64,000 nucleotides of DNA, from NCBI RefSeq assembly GCF_004335015.1, contig NZ_RQRU01000002.1, positions 186,001 to 250,000 on the forward strand, in the 5' to 3' direction. The notes under the pieces are model-generated. The model searched no databases. It worked only from the letters and a program-made list of their open reading frames with translations, and had not been told where the DNA came from. Origin of the DNA: Psychrobacter pygoscelis (GTDB lineage Bacteria; Pseudomonadota; Gammaproteobacteria; Pseudomonadales; Moraxellaceae). How positions within the stretch are numbered: position 1 is the stretch's first letter; every line of letters starts with the position of its first letter. A program made the position numbers and the translations under genes. Below are positions 55,811 to 64,000 of this stretch, piece by piece.

Positions 55811-56758
55811 ATGGCTGACAGCACGCTTACTTCCAATTTTACCCAAAAAACGACCACTCTAGCCGACTGCGTAGGCAATACCCCACTGGTGACGGTGCAG
55901 CGCTTAGCCAAGCAAGAAGGCATTAATGATAGCGTCCAGCTACTCGCTAAACTTGAAGGCAATAACCCCGCAAGCTCAGTAAAAGATCGCCCTGCCTTTA
56001 ACATGATTTTTCAGGCTGAAAAGCGCGGTGATATCAAGCCAGGTGATACTTTAATTGAGGCCACTAGTGGCAACACTGGTATCGCGCTAGCAATGGTCGC
56101 AGCGATGCGCGGCTATGAGATGATACTGCTGATGCCGACCAAATCTACTCAAGAGCGTAAGGATGCCATGGCCGCTTATGGTGCCACCCTTATCGAAGTA
56201 GATGAGGGCATTGAAGCCGCCCGTGATCAAGCCTTACAGCTGCAAGCTGAGGGCCGTGGTATCGTGCTTGACCAGTTCTCAAATCCTGACAACAGTGCTG
56301 CCCATTACCTGACTACTGGTCCAGAGCTTTGGCAGCAGACTGAGGGCCGCATCACTCACTTTATTAGCTCAATGGGCACTACGGGTACTATCTCTGGCAC
56401 CGGCAAATATCTAAAAGAACAGAATCCTGATATCCAAATCATTGGTCTGCAGCCAGATGAAGAAGCCTCCATTGCCGGCATTCGCCGCTGGGCGCCTGAG
56501 TATCGTCCTGAGATTTATGACGCCAGCGTGGTCGATCGCGTCATGGACATTAGCCAGACGACCGCTGAAGTCTATATGCGTAAGCTGGCCCGCGCTGAGG
56601 GTATTCTTGCAGGAGTTTCCTCAGGGGCCGCTGCTTGGGCCGCTCTACAAGTCGCTGCCGAGATTCAAGAAGAGCAGCCAGACGCTGTCATCGCCTTTAT
56701 CGTCTGCGACCGCGGTGACCGCTACCTATCTACGGGGCTGTACGCCGTAGAGGACTAG
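55811..56758 (+). CDS. cysM: Cysteine synthase B
   Basis: PLP-dependent O-acetylserine (thiosulfate) sulfhydrylase, cytoplasmic, 315 residues. PLP Lys in NPASSVKDRPAFNM (~57), phosphate-binding loop SSMGTTGTISGTG (~187), substrate loop EATSGNTGIALAM and late SSGAAAWAAL. The start MADSTLTSNFTQKTTTLAD extends the family N-terminus slightly. Single gene followed by palindrome copy F. Confidence 0.94.
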   Translation: MADSTLTSNFTQKTTTLADCVGNTPLVTVQRLAKQEGINDSVQLLAKLEGNNPASSVKDRPAFNMIFQAEKRGDIKPGDTLIEATSGNTGIALAMVAAMRGYEMILLMPTKSTQERKDAMAAYGATLIEVDEGIEAARDQALQLQAEGRGIVLDQFSNPDNSAAHYLTTGPELWQQTEGRITHFISSMGTTGTISGTGKYLKEQNPDIQIIGLQPDEEASIAGIRRWAPEYRPEIYDASVVDRVMDISQTTAEVYMRKLARAEGILAGVSSGAAAWAALQVAAEIQEEQPDAVIAFIVCDRGDRYLSTGLYAVED

Positions 56759-56784
56759 TGACAGACCGGAACCTATAGCATACT

Positions 56785-56930
56785 GGAGCCAATCCCGCTA
56801 TCCGCTTATAGTTGGCAGTCTGCGGGGCACAGCTGCTAAGCTCAGCGGCATTCCATCATTTGAGCGACTACCGCTGAGCGAGCAGCTATAAGCCCCGTAG
56901 CCTCCCAAGCTACCGCTACTATCGGGGCTA
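56785..56930 (-). repeat. Diverged 146-bp palindrome, copy F
   Basis: On the minus strand it begins TAGCCCCGATAGTAGCGG and ends AGCGGGATTGGCTCC. The centre forms a long stem: AGCTGCT...CTCAGCGG pairs with CCGCTGAG...AGCAGCT, closed by GGGGC / GCCCC. It sits 27 bases after the cysM stop, and its GGGGCTAAAAAGCCCC edge may add a terminator hairpin. Confidence 0.75.
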
Positions 56931-56985
56931 AAAAGCCCCACGTAAGCTTAGTTCATTATTTTTTATCCACTCTGTAGACCTGTTT

Positions 56986-57792
56986 ATGAGCACATTTCCA
57001 AACGCGCCTGTCTTAGTCTTTGATATCGAAACCGTCGCTGACGTTGAGGGCGCACGCCGAATCTACCCGCAGCTCGCAAGCTTAAACAATACCGATACCT
57101 TAGCAGCCTTAACCAGTCTGCGTGTTCAAGAGTCAGGACATGACTTTATGCGCTTACCGCTGCAACGTATTGTCTGTATCTCAGCGCTCTATATCAAAGA
57201 CGGCCAGTTTTCATTATTTTCACTGACGGCAGACAAATTTAGCGAAGAAGAGATTCTTGCTAAGTTTTTCCGCGCTTTTAACGATACCAATAATTTGCCG
57301 CAGCTGGTCAGCTGGAATGGCTCAGGCTTTGATATTCCAGTACTTATCTACCGAGCTATGCAGTATAACTTATCAGCACCATGGCTATTTGAAGAAGGCG
57401 AGCGTATCAAAAACATGCGCTTTGATAATTACGTCAACCGCTTTCACACTCGCCATCTTGATTTAATGGACCGCTTTAGCCAATACGGTGCCAGTCGCCG
57501 TGAAGCTATGGACGTGGTTGCCAGTCTTTATGGCCTACCCGGCAAGACTGATGTCGATGGCAGTATGGTTGGCGACTTGGTCGCTAATGACGACTGGCAA
57601 ACCCTATCGATATACTGTGAGTCTGATGTCATGAATACTTGGCTGATCTACCTGCGCTGGCTGCGATTAACAGGTGTACTAGCTGGTGATGTCTATGAGC
57701 AGTGGCAATTGCAGTCTCGAGAGTATCTTAATAACAAAACTGAAGCCGATGGCACGCCAAGGCATCAGGCATTTCTTAGTGATTGGCAATAA
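56986..57792 (+). CDS. Predicted 3'-5' exonuclease, PolB-like
   Basis: 268 residues of the DnaQ/DEDD exonuclease fold related to the proofreading domain of family B polymerases. Exo I FDIETVAD (~13), Exo II SWNGSGFDIPVL (~110), and a late YCESDVMNTWLIYLRW (~210) supplying the last Asp. No polymerase domain is attached. The cellular role is unknown; it probably degrades single-stranded DNA ends. Confidence 0.88.
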   Translation: MSTFPNAPVLVFDIETVADVEGARRIYPQLASLNNTDTLAALTSLRVQESGHDFMRLPLQRIVCISALYIKDGQFSLFSLTADKFSEEEILAKFFRAFNDTNNLPQLVSWNGSGFDIPVLIYRAMQYNLSAPWLFEEGERIKNMRFDNYVNRFHTRHLDLMDRFSQYGASRREAMDVVASLYGLPGKTDVDGSMVGDLVANDDWQTLSIYCESDVMNTWLIYLRWLRLTGVLAGDVYEQWQLQSREYLNNKTEADGTPRHQAFLSDWQ

Positions 57793-57810
57793 CAACTATA
57801 CAGTTATGAA

Positions 57811-57834
57811 TAACGGCTTGCGATTAAGCCGTTA
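57811..57834. terminator. Hairpin behind exonuclease gene
   Basis: TAACGGCTT / AAGCCGTTA, perfect stem with a 6-base loop. No T run follows, so it may be a processing or weak termination signal. Confidence 0.35.
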
Positions 57835-57944
57835 AATAACGGTTTAGTCTCCAATAATTTTCTGTACACAATGTGGTAAAATTGCCCGCAATTATTATCT
57901 CAAATTCGCTAATGTAGCGTGACGACTCTGACACAGGCAGGTTT

Positions 57945-59486
57945 ATGCAACCCACCGATTCAACCCCCTCTTCCACCACTTCTACTGAGACGCCAAGAAC
58001 TAAAAGCTCTCTTGCGACGGCGCCTAGTAAGAAGAAATCCAAACCTAGCGCCCGGATTCGAAAGCGCTTAAAAGATGCACCGCCTCTACCCTTTACCATT
58101 GATAAGCTATCTCATGATGGGCGCGGTGTGGCCATATATGGCAATGGATTTGACGAGGCGCAAGGTCATATCACTGACAAGCACGGTAAAAAAGTCTTTA
58201 TTAGCTTCGCCCTACCTGGCGAAACCGTAGCAGCAAAACTGACCAATAGCCGTGCCAGCTTTGAAGAAGCAGATACCGTAGCAGTCACTGCCGATGCTCA
58301 TCCCGAGCGGCAAAAGCCGCCTTGTCCGCATTTTGGTGTTTGTGGTGGCTGCTCACTGCAGCACTGGCAACCAGATGGTCAGATTGCCTTTAAGCAAACG
58401 GTCTTGGCTGAGCTTTTAGAGCATCAGGCTGGCGTCCAACCTGAGCAATGGCTCGCGCCTTTAGTCGGTGACCGTCTTGGTTATCGGACCAAAGCACGAT
58501 TGGGCGTACGCTATGTGGCCAAAAAAGAGACGGCTTTGGTGGGCTTTCGCGAGCGCAATAGCAATTTTTTAGCCAATCTTGAGATCTGCTATATTCTAGA
58601 TGAGCGCATCGGCCTTGAGATTGATAACTTAAAGGCGCTTATTAGCTCTCTTGAGATGCGTAGCAGTATCGCTCAGCTTGAGCTGGCTATGGGTGAAGCG
58701 CAGCCTGAACTACCTGATGGCGATCAACCAGTGGCGCTTATTGTTCGTCACCTTGAGCCATTGCCACAGAGCGATATCGACAAGCTTAAGTCCTTCTTTG
58801 CTGCACGGCACTGGCAGCTATATTTACAGCCTAAAGGTCCAGATAGTATTCACCGCGTTCCATTGTTTGACGGTGATGATATCAGCGAACAGTTTGGTCG
58901 CCTTTACTATGAGCTTCCTGATTATAACCTTACCTACGAATTTATCCCCACAGATTTTACTCAGGTCAATCTATCGGTTAATCGCAAGATGACTAAGCTG
59001 GCTTGCGACTTACTGGAGCTCAAGACCGGTGAGCGTGTCTTAGATCTATTTAGTGGTCTTGGTAACTTTAGCCTACCCCTTGCCCGGCTCGTCGGTGGTG
59101 AAGATGGTCAGCAAGGTTTGACCATCGGCGTAGAAGGCTCAGATGCTATGACCGCACGAGCTGAGGCTAATGCCAAGCGCAATAATCTGGGCAATACTCA
59201 ATTTTATAGTCAAGATTTGACACAAGATTTTAGTGATCAGCCTTGGGCGCAGCAAGGATTCGATGCGATTTTAATTGACCCTCCTCGCTCTGGTGCTTGG
59301 GAAGTGATGCAGTACCTACCACGCTTTAATGCCTCAAGAATCGTTTATGTATCATGTAACCCTGCGACGCTTGCTAGAGACACCAAAGCCCTTATTGAAC
59401 AGGGTTATCGACTTACCCATGCTGGAGTCATGGATATGTTCTGTCATACTGGTCATGTTGAGTCTATTGCCCGCTTTGAGAAATAA
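57945..59486 (+). CDS. rlmD: 23S rRNA (uracil-1939-C5)-methyltransferase
   Basis: SAM-dependent rRNA methyltransferase (RumA), 513 residues. The N-terminal ~45 residues are a Ser/Thr/Lys-rich tail before the TRAM domain ([15 protein letters not shown]). Four-cysteine iron-sulfur site in [15 protein letters not shown] (~128). SAM-binding [15 protein letters not shown] (~365), [11 protein letters not shown], and nucleophile Cys in [14 protein letters not shown] (~468). It lies upstream of relA as in many gammaproteobacteria, but with an 813-base gap. AGGCAGG lies before the ATG. Confidence 0.94.
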   Translation: MQPTDSTPSSTTSTETPRTKSSLATAPSKKKSKPSARIRKRLKDAPPLPFTIDKLSHDGRGVAIYGNGFDEAQGHITDKHGKKVFISFALPGETVAAKLTNSRASFEEADTVAVTADAHPERQKPPCPHFGVCGGCSLQHWQPDGQIAFKQTVLAELLEHQAGVQPEQWLAPLVGDRLGYRTKARLGVRYVAKKETALVGFRERNSNFLANLEICYILDERIGLEIDNLKALISSLEMRSSIAQLELAMGEAQPELPDGDQPVALIVRHLEPLPQSDIDKLKSFFAARHWQLYLQPKGPDSIHRVPLFDGDDISEQFGRLYYELPDYNLTYEFIPTDFTQVNLSVNRKMTKLACDLLELKTGERVLDLFSGLGNFSLPLARLVGGEDGQQGLTIGVEGSDAMTARAEANAKRNNLGNTQFYSQDLTQDFSDQPWAQQGFDAILIDPPRSGAWEVMQYLPRFNASRIVYVSCNPATLARDTKALIEQGYRLTHAGVMDMFCHTGHVESIARFEK

Positions 59487-60299
59487 GCTTTAACATTGAT
59501 TGTTAGGTATTTTTTCTTGATAAGACGCCAATGGCTCTTTTAAGTATTTAGATTTATAGGGCTTATTTTAAGCTACATAATTGTAGACTCTATTATGGGC
59601 CTAATATTTGTACCCAATCTGCCATCATGTGTATTTTAACCATTGTAGAATTAAATCAAATATTGATATGATTCTCTTCGAGCTTATTTTATCGCTACGT
59701 GGCTGACCAATTGACTCTAATACTAGGCTTATGTCTATAAACATGACTAAAGCGTTCGCCTAAAATATCTTGAATTACTAAAATCGGACTTCATATAGAC
59801 CTTAGTATTGCTAAAGGGTTGGCTGTTGATAACCAGATTGGTAATTAGAAAGATATATTTGTATAATAAGCTTAGCATTAAAGTCTCTGTGGTTATTCAA
59901 CTGGCTACTTTTTAATCTCTTTTAAGCCTAAGTAGTATTGGTAAGATAGCATATTTTAAAGCGCCCCCGTCTAGACTCCCAAACCCTAGCCATAACCATC
60001 ATGACGCTAAATGGAGACAAAATAGGAGTTAATCCTACTCTCCGTGACTATTCAGCCAGTCATCCTTACGTTGTCTAGGCTAAAATATCTTTTTTACCTT
60101 CACTATTATTTATGGTCAATAATAATTGCTTATTGAAATTAAGCGTCTCAATCAACTGCACTACTTTTCCAGAAATACCACTAAAGGACCTTACTATTCT
60201 TGCCTTATCACTCTTTATTTAATGGCAAATATCAGCTGGCTTTTCGACTGGACTATCGGTGCAATAGAAGACGACAAATATCGCTAAAAGGAGCACGCT
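59487..60299. other. Intergenic region before relA
   Basis: 813 AT-rich bases between rlmD and relA. No gene, tRNA, clear terminator or repeat was recognised. An AAAAGGAG ribosome binding site for relA lies at its right end. Confidence 0.4.
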
Positions 60300-62930
60300 G
60301 TGGTTAAGATTCGCGAAGGACTGCCATTAGTTGATGGTCAAACCACTCATACGGATAGTGCGACCTTGGCGGCGCAGCTAGTGGCGAACCAGCGATCACA
60401 GCAATCCGCTAATGCCTATGCTCAGATGCCGATAGATATTAAAGAGCAGTTAGCGACCCGCAAGCTTCATACTACTTTGGACCGATCAGCATTGCGCACG
60501 CGTCAAGACCAAGATGACGACGGACTTCAACACATCCTATCTCATGATGCCAAAGACATTACTCGTCAAGACTTGCTGACCAAATCACAGCGTCTTAAGT
60601 CCAATGAACATCAACACTCATCAATGCGCCACTCTGGTTCAGTTCAGTTTGACCTTGATGATATGGAAGATGTCACTGAGCTTAACATCGATGTGCCAGC
60701 TTGGCTTGATGGTGTCGCCAAGCGAATTGGTTATGAGGAGCTTCCGACGCTTAAGGCCGCTTGTGAGTTTATTCGCAATCAGATGACCACAGCCGAATCA
60801 GAGCGCTCAGGAGCTTATGTCACTGGGATTGGGATGACAGATATCCTAACCTACCTTTATCAGGACGAAGATGCGCTTGTTGCCGCGATGCTCTATCGTA
60901 GTGCACGAAAAAAGCTTATCTCGTTGCAAGATATTCGTCAGCATTTTGGCGAAGACATTCATACGTTAGTCAAAGATACCCTATCAATGGGACAGCTATC
61001 TGAGATTATTGAGAGTAACAAGCGCTTAGAAGATCATTTTGCTAATAACCAACGTGAGCAGCTATCTAATATTTATAGCATGCTCATCTCAGTTACCAAC
61101 GACGTTCGCGTGGTCCTTATTAAACTGGCAGAGCGTACTTTTGCCATGCGGGAGTTATCATTCTCCAATCCTGAACGTCAGCAGCGGGTAGCGCGTGAGG
61201 TTATGACGATTTACGCACCGCTTGCCCACCGCTTAGGAATAGCTCAATTAAAATGGGAGCTAGAGGATCTATCATTTCGCTATCTTGCGCCCGATCGTTA
61301 TAAAGAGATCGCCAAACTACTATCAGAAAAACGTAGCGAGCGTGAGGCCTACATTGACCGCGTACAAAACCAACTCAATAATGCCTTGAGTCAGTCAGGT
61401 ATTAAAGGCGATGTTTCAGGCCGCGTCAAACATATCTATTCGATCTATCGCAAGATGAAGCTCAAGGGTTTGTCATTTGATCAGCTCTATGACATTCGTG
61501 CCCTTCGAGTCCTAGTGGAGACACCGGCAGATTGCTATTATGTCCTTGGTCTGGTGCACGGCTTATGGCGTCATATCCCTGAGCAGTTTGACGACTATAT
61601 TACCAATCCCAAATCCAATGGCTATCGCTCGCTACACACTGCCGTTATCGCTGAGCAAAAGTCACTAGAAGTGCAGATTCGAACCCATGATATGCATTTT
61701 GAAGCTGAGCTGGGTATGTGCGCTCACGTGAACTATAAAGAAGGGCTCAAAAATAAAAAGGACAACTATCTTAATCAGAAGATAAGCTCACTGCGCCAGT
61801 TATTGTCCCTTAATAATAGCGATAATAAAGCCCAGGCGAAGCCCAATTTTGACGATGGTTCAGACGAAGCAGAGTTATCAGAGCTTGATGAAGAAGAGCA
61901 AACTGTCGACTTCGGTGAGTTTGAGCGTATCTATGTGTTCAGCCGTGATGGGGATATTACGGAGCTGCCCAAAGGAGCGACGGTCCTCGATTTTGCCTAC
62001 TATGTGCATACCCAAGTCGGCAATCGTGCTCAGGCCGCTCGTGTTAACCAACGTTATGTCCCGCTTACTTATCAGCTCAAAACTGGTGAGCAGGTTGAGA
62101 TTATTACCAAATCCTCTCGTGAGCCTAACCGAGACTGGTTAGTGGCGTCATTGGGCTATATCCATACCAATAGAGCGCGGTCTAAGCTTCGTCAATGGTT
62201 CAATCGCCAAGACCGTGATAAGAATATTGAGATTGGACGGCAGATGCTAGCAAAAGAGCTTGATCGCCTCTCCGTACATCCTAACAGTATTGATTTGGCG
62301 GATTATATTCAATTTTTTAACGCTAATACTGCTGATGATATCTTGGTCGGGCTGGTTACGGGCGACATAGGCCTGCACCAACTAACCAATCATATCTCCA
62401 AGCAGCTTCAGCTTGAGCCTGAAAAAGATGATGAGGTATTTACTCCCAGTGTGCATCCTAAGGCCACAGGGAAATTAGATGCTTATAAGATCTGCGTCGA
62501 TGGTTTAGACAATATTGAAATTAACCTTGCCGGCTGCTGTCACCCTGTTCACGGTGAGCCGATTGCGGGATTTATCACTCAATCTAAAGGCGTGAGCATC
62601 CATAATAGGGGTTGCCCTGAGTATAATCGTATGATTGAGCGCGAACCTGAACGTAAAATTAGCGCAACATGGCATTCAAAGTCAGGTCGCCACCAGCCGG
62701 TAAATATCTGCTTGGAAGCCTATGATCGACGCGGTCTACTACGAGATTTAACTCAGGTTATGGACAATGAGAATGTCAATATTCGTCAGGTTGAGACCAT
62801 CAGTACCGATGACAATATTGCTTATTTGAAATTCCATATCGAAGTCGGTGGTCTATCACATTTGTCCAAACTACTGGCCAAGCTTGAGCAGCAACCTGGA
62901 ATTCTGCACGCACGCCGTGACGTCACATAA
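60300..62930 (+). CDS. relA: (p)ppGpp synthetase RelA
   Basis: Ribosome-associated alarmone synthetase. GTG start with AAAAGGAG upstream. 876 residues, longer than E. coli RelA (744) by an N-terminal polar extension of ~115. The pseudo-hydrolase domain (~150-320) lacks the HD metal motif expected in SpoT (GAYVTGIGMTDILTYLYQDE, then LYRSARKK). Synthetase domain (~370-480) with SGRVKHIYSIYRKMKLKGL, YDIRALRV, NGYRSLHTAVI and the adjacent EVQIRTHDMH. TGS (~540-600), zinc-finger/CC region AGCCHPVHGEPIAGF (~745) and C-terminal ACT (~800-876). The lost HD and the rlmD-relA neighbourhood favour RelA over SpoT. Confidence 0.94.
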   Translation: MVKIREGLPLVDGQTTHTDSATLAAQLVANQRSQQSANAYAQMPIDIKEQLATRKLHTTLDRSALRTRQDQDDDGLQHILSHDAKDITRQDLLTKSQRLKSNEHQHSSMRHSGSVQFDLDDMEDVTELNIDVPAWLDGVAKRIGYEELPTLKAACEFIRNQMTTAESERSGAYVTGIGMTDILTYLYQDEDALVAAMLYRSARKKLISLQDIRQHFGEDIHTLVKDTLSMGQLSEIIESNKRLEDHFANNQREQLSNIYSMLISVTNDVRVVLIKLAERTFAMRELSFSNPERQQRVAREVMTIYAPLAHRLGIAQLKWELEDLSFRYLAPDRYKEIAKLLSEKRSEREAYIDRVQNQLNNALSQSGIKGDVSGRVKHIYSIYRKMKLKGLSFDQLYDIRALRVLVETPADCYYVLGLVHGLWRHIPEQFDDYITNPKSNGYRSLHTAVIAEQKSLEVQIRTHDMHFEAELGMCAHVNYKEGLKNKKDNYLNQKISSLRQLLSLNNSDNKAQAKPNFDDGSDEAELSELDEEEQTVDFGEFERIYVFSRDGDITELPKGATVLDFAYYVHTQVGNRAQAARVNQRYVPLTYQLKTGEQVEIITKSSREPNRDWLVASLGYIHTNRARSKLRQWFNRQDRDKNIEIGRQMLAKELDRLSVHPNSIDLADYIQFFNANTADDILVGLVTGDIGLHQLTNHISKQLQLEPEKDDEVFTPSVHPKATGKLDAYKICVDGLDNIEINLAGCCHPVHGEPIAGFITQSKGVSIHNRGCPEYNRMIEREPERKISATWHSKSGRHQPVNICLEAYDRRGLLRDLTQVMDNENVNIRQVETISTDDNIAYLKFHIEVGGLSHLSKLLAKLEQQPGILHARRDVT

Positions 62931-63044
62931 CCTATGTATGGCCTATATTATTTATAGGTCATAAACTCTCAATAACGCTGATGATTGCCATTAAAGTCAT
63001 CATGAATCTCACTGCCCTCATACTCTGGATACTTTGTTTTAATT

Positions 63045-64000
63045 ATGCCTGAATTACCCGAGGTCGAAACCACCAAAGCGAGTCTTTCGCCACTAATTGG
63101 TCATACCATTAGCCAGGTTCAAGTCTTTCAGCCGAAGCTACGCTGGTCGATGCCATCAGACTTAAACCGTCTAGTCGGCTATCAGTTGCAAAGCGTATCG
63201 CGAAGGGCCAAATACCTTATATTAACTTTTAAGCCAGATCCGAGTATCAAAGCTGAGACGGACGCTAATACTACAGTGCCACCGACCAAACGTCTGCTTA
63301 TTCACTTAGGAATGTCCGGTAGCCTGCAACAGTACCCAGCTGACAGTGCTATTCGAAAACATGACCATTTAATCCTCAATTTTTCGGATGCTTCTGGAGC
63401 GCAGACCCAGCTTCATTATCACGATCCGAGACGCTTTGGAGCGGTACTCTGGCACGATGATTATGCTGACAAGCTGCTCAATCATTTAGGTGTAGAACCG
63501 TTATCTGAGACATTTACTGCAGAATATCTCTATAATATTATTCAGCGTATCGACCTGGCTGAAAATAAAAATACTGACAGCACTAAGCCTATAAGTAGGA
63601 CTAACAAGCGTCAAAGACGGCCCATAGAACGACCCATAAAGACCGTTATTATGGAGCAACAAGTGGTGGTAGGCGTCGGCAATATCTATGCTGCAGAGAG
63701 TCTGCATTTAGCTAAAATCCATCCAGCTACTCCAGCTAATGTATTAACGAAAACTCAGCTTGAGCTATTGGTCAAACATATAAAGAGCGTGTTGACTAAG
63801 TCCATTAAACTTGGCGGCTCTACATTGAAAGACTTTACGGTAGCCAGTGGTCAGACCGGCTACTTCCAGCAGACGCTACACGTATATGGTCGTCAAGGTG
63901 AGGCTTGCCTGCACTGCGGTCATACCCTTGATAACCTTAAGCTAGGCGGTAGAGCCAGTGTCTTTTGTCCACACTGTCAACCCTTGGCTTCATTGCCCAT
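63045..64000 (+). CDS. mutM: Formamidopyrimidine-DNA glycosylase, cut at window edge
   Basis: Base-excision repair glycosylase/AP lyase. ATG 63045 begins MPELPEVETTKASLSPLIG, with catalytic Pro2 and Glu3. Further features: HLGMSGSLQQY, LHYHDPRRFGAVLWHD, VGVGNIYAAESLHLAKIHP and the zinc finger CLHCGHT ... VFCPHCQ near the end. A polar insert (AENKNTDSTKPISRTNKRQR) of ~20 residues precedes IKTVIMEQQ. 318 codons are open to the edge with no stop, so the last few residues lie outside. It starts 114 bases after relA. Confidence 0.95.
   Translation, partial: MPELPEVETTKASLSPLIGHTISQVQVFQPKLRWSMPSDLNRLVGYQLQSVSRRAKYLILTFKPDPSIKAETDANTTVPPTKRLLIHLGMSGSLQQYPADSAIRKHDHLILNFSDASGAQTQLHYHDPRRFGAVLWHDDYADKLLNHLGVEPLSETFTAEYLYNIIQRIDLAENKNTDSTKPISRTNKRQRRPIERPIKTVIMEQQVVVGVGNIYAAESLHLAKIHPATPANVLTKTQLELLVKHIKSVLTKSIKLGGSTLKDFTVASGQTGYFQQTLHVYGRQGEACLHCGHTLDNLKLGGRASVFCPHCQPLASLP

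Noticed and set aside
60300..62930. Bifunctional SpoT instead of RelA
   Set aside because: The HD hydrolase motif is missing and the gene follows rlmD, which favours RelA.

Overview
The window looks like a chromosomal segment of a Moraxellaceae gammaproteobacterium, most likely Psychrobacter. This is judged from protein character and gene neighbourhoods recalled from memory (ileS-lspA, rpsB-tsf, rlmD-relA, olsB/olsA, and a roadblock/PAS/GTPase signalling cluster). No database search was possible. Most genes are ordinary housekeeping or regulatory genes with moderate GC and long AT-rich intergenic stretches.

Layout. 1-3250: a BLUF photoreceptor, a GNAT-nitrilase fusion and a membrane-tethered thioredoxin-like protein. 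3370-16390: an accessory island built from an RHS/YD-repeat gene. The full-length head gene (3370-6499) is broken by an in-frame TGA, a one-base insertion and an early loss of core homology. Behind it lie four displaced RHS C-terminal cassettes. Each has the same start-less core tail ending in the DPxGL motif, a different AT-rich tip, and a different small putative immunity gene. A fifth cassette remnant and a broken small gene close the island. Three cassettes are preceded by a near-identical 147-bp imperfect palindrome and a fourth by an internally deleted derivative. Diverged 146-148-bp relatives, whose arms differ in sequence but still pair, lie outside the island at 16679, 22125 and 56785.

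16890-26000: ald, ileS-lspA, kptA, two small lipoproteins, a cold-shock/DUF1294 protein and an SlpA-type FKBP isomerase. 26105-31751: a minus-strand signalling cluster comprising a roadblock/LC7 protein, a PAS protein, a leaderless PhnD-like binding protein, a protein of unknown function, a receiver-like protein, a conservon-type small GTPase and a protein of unknown function. 32830-41169: tas-type aldo/keto reductase, olsA and olsB for ornithine lipid, hflX, lrgA-lrgB, and a lytic transglycosylase. 41522-43804: tsf and rpsB (minus), separated by an unusually long gap. 44257-48746: a second minus-strand signalling cluster (lipoprotein solute sensor, CheA-like kinase, CheY-like regulator, two CheX-like proteins). 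49840-64000: a Bcr/CflA efflux pump, a crotonase, a BarA/GacS-type hybrid kinase, cysM, a PolB-type 3'-5' exonuclease, rlmD, relA and a mutM that runs off the right edge.

The most notable system is the RHS tip-cassette array with its palindromic junction element. It looks like a store of alternative toxin tips with cognate immunity genes, deposited by recombination behind an RHS gene that is itself no longer intact.
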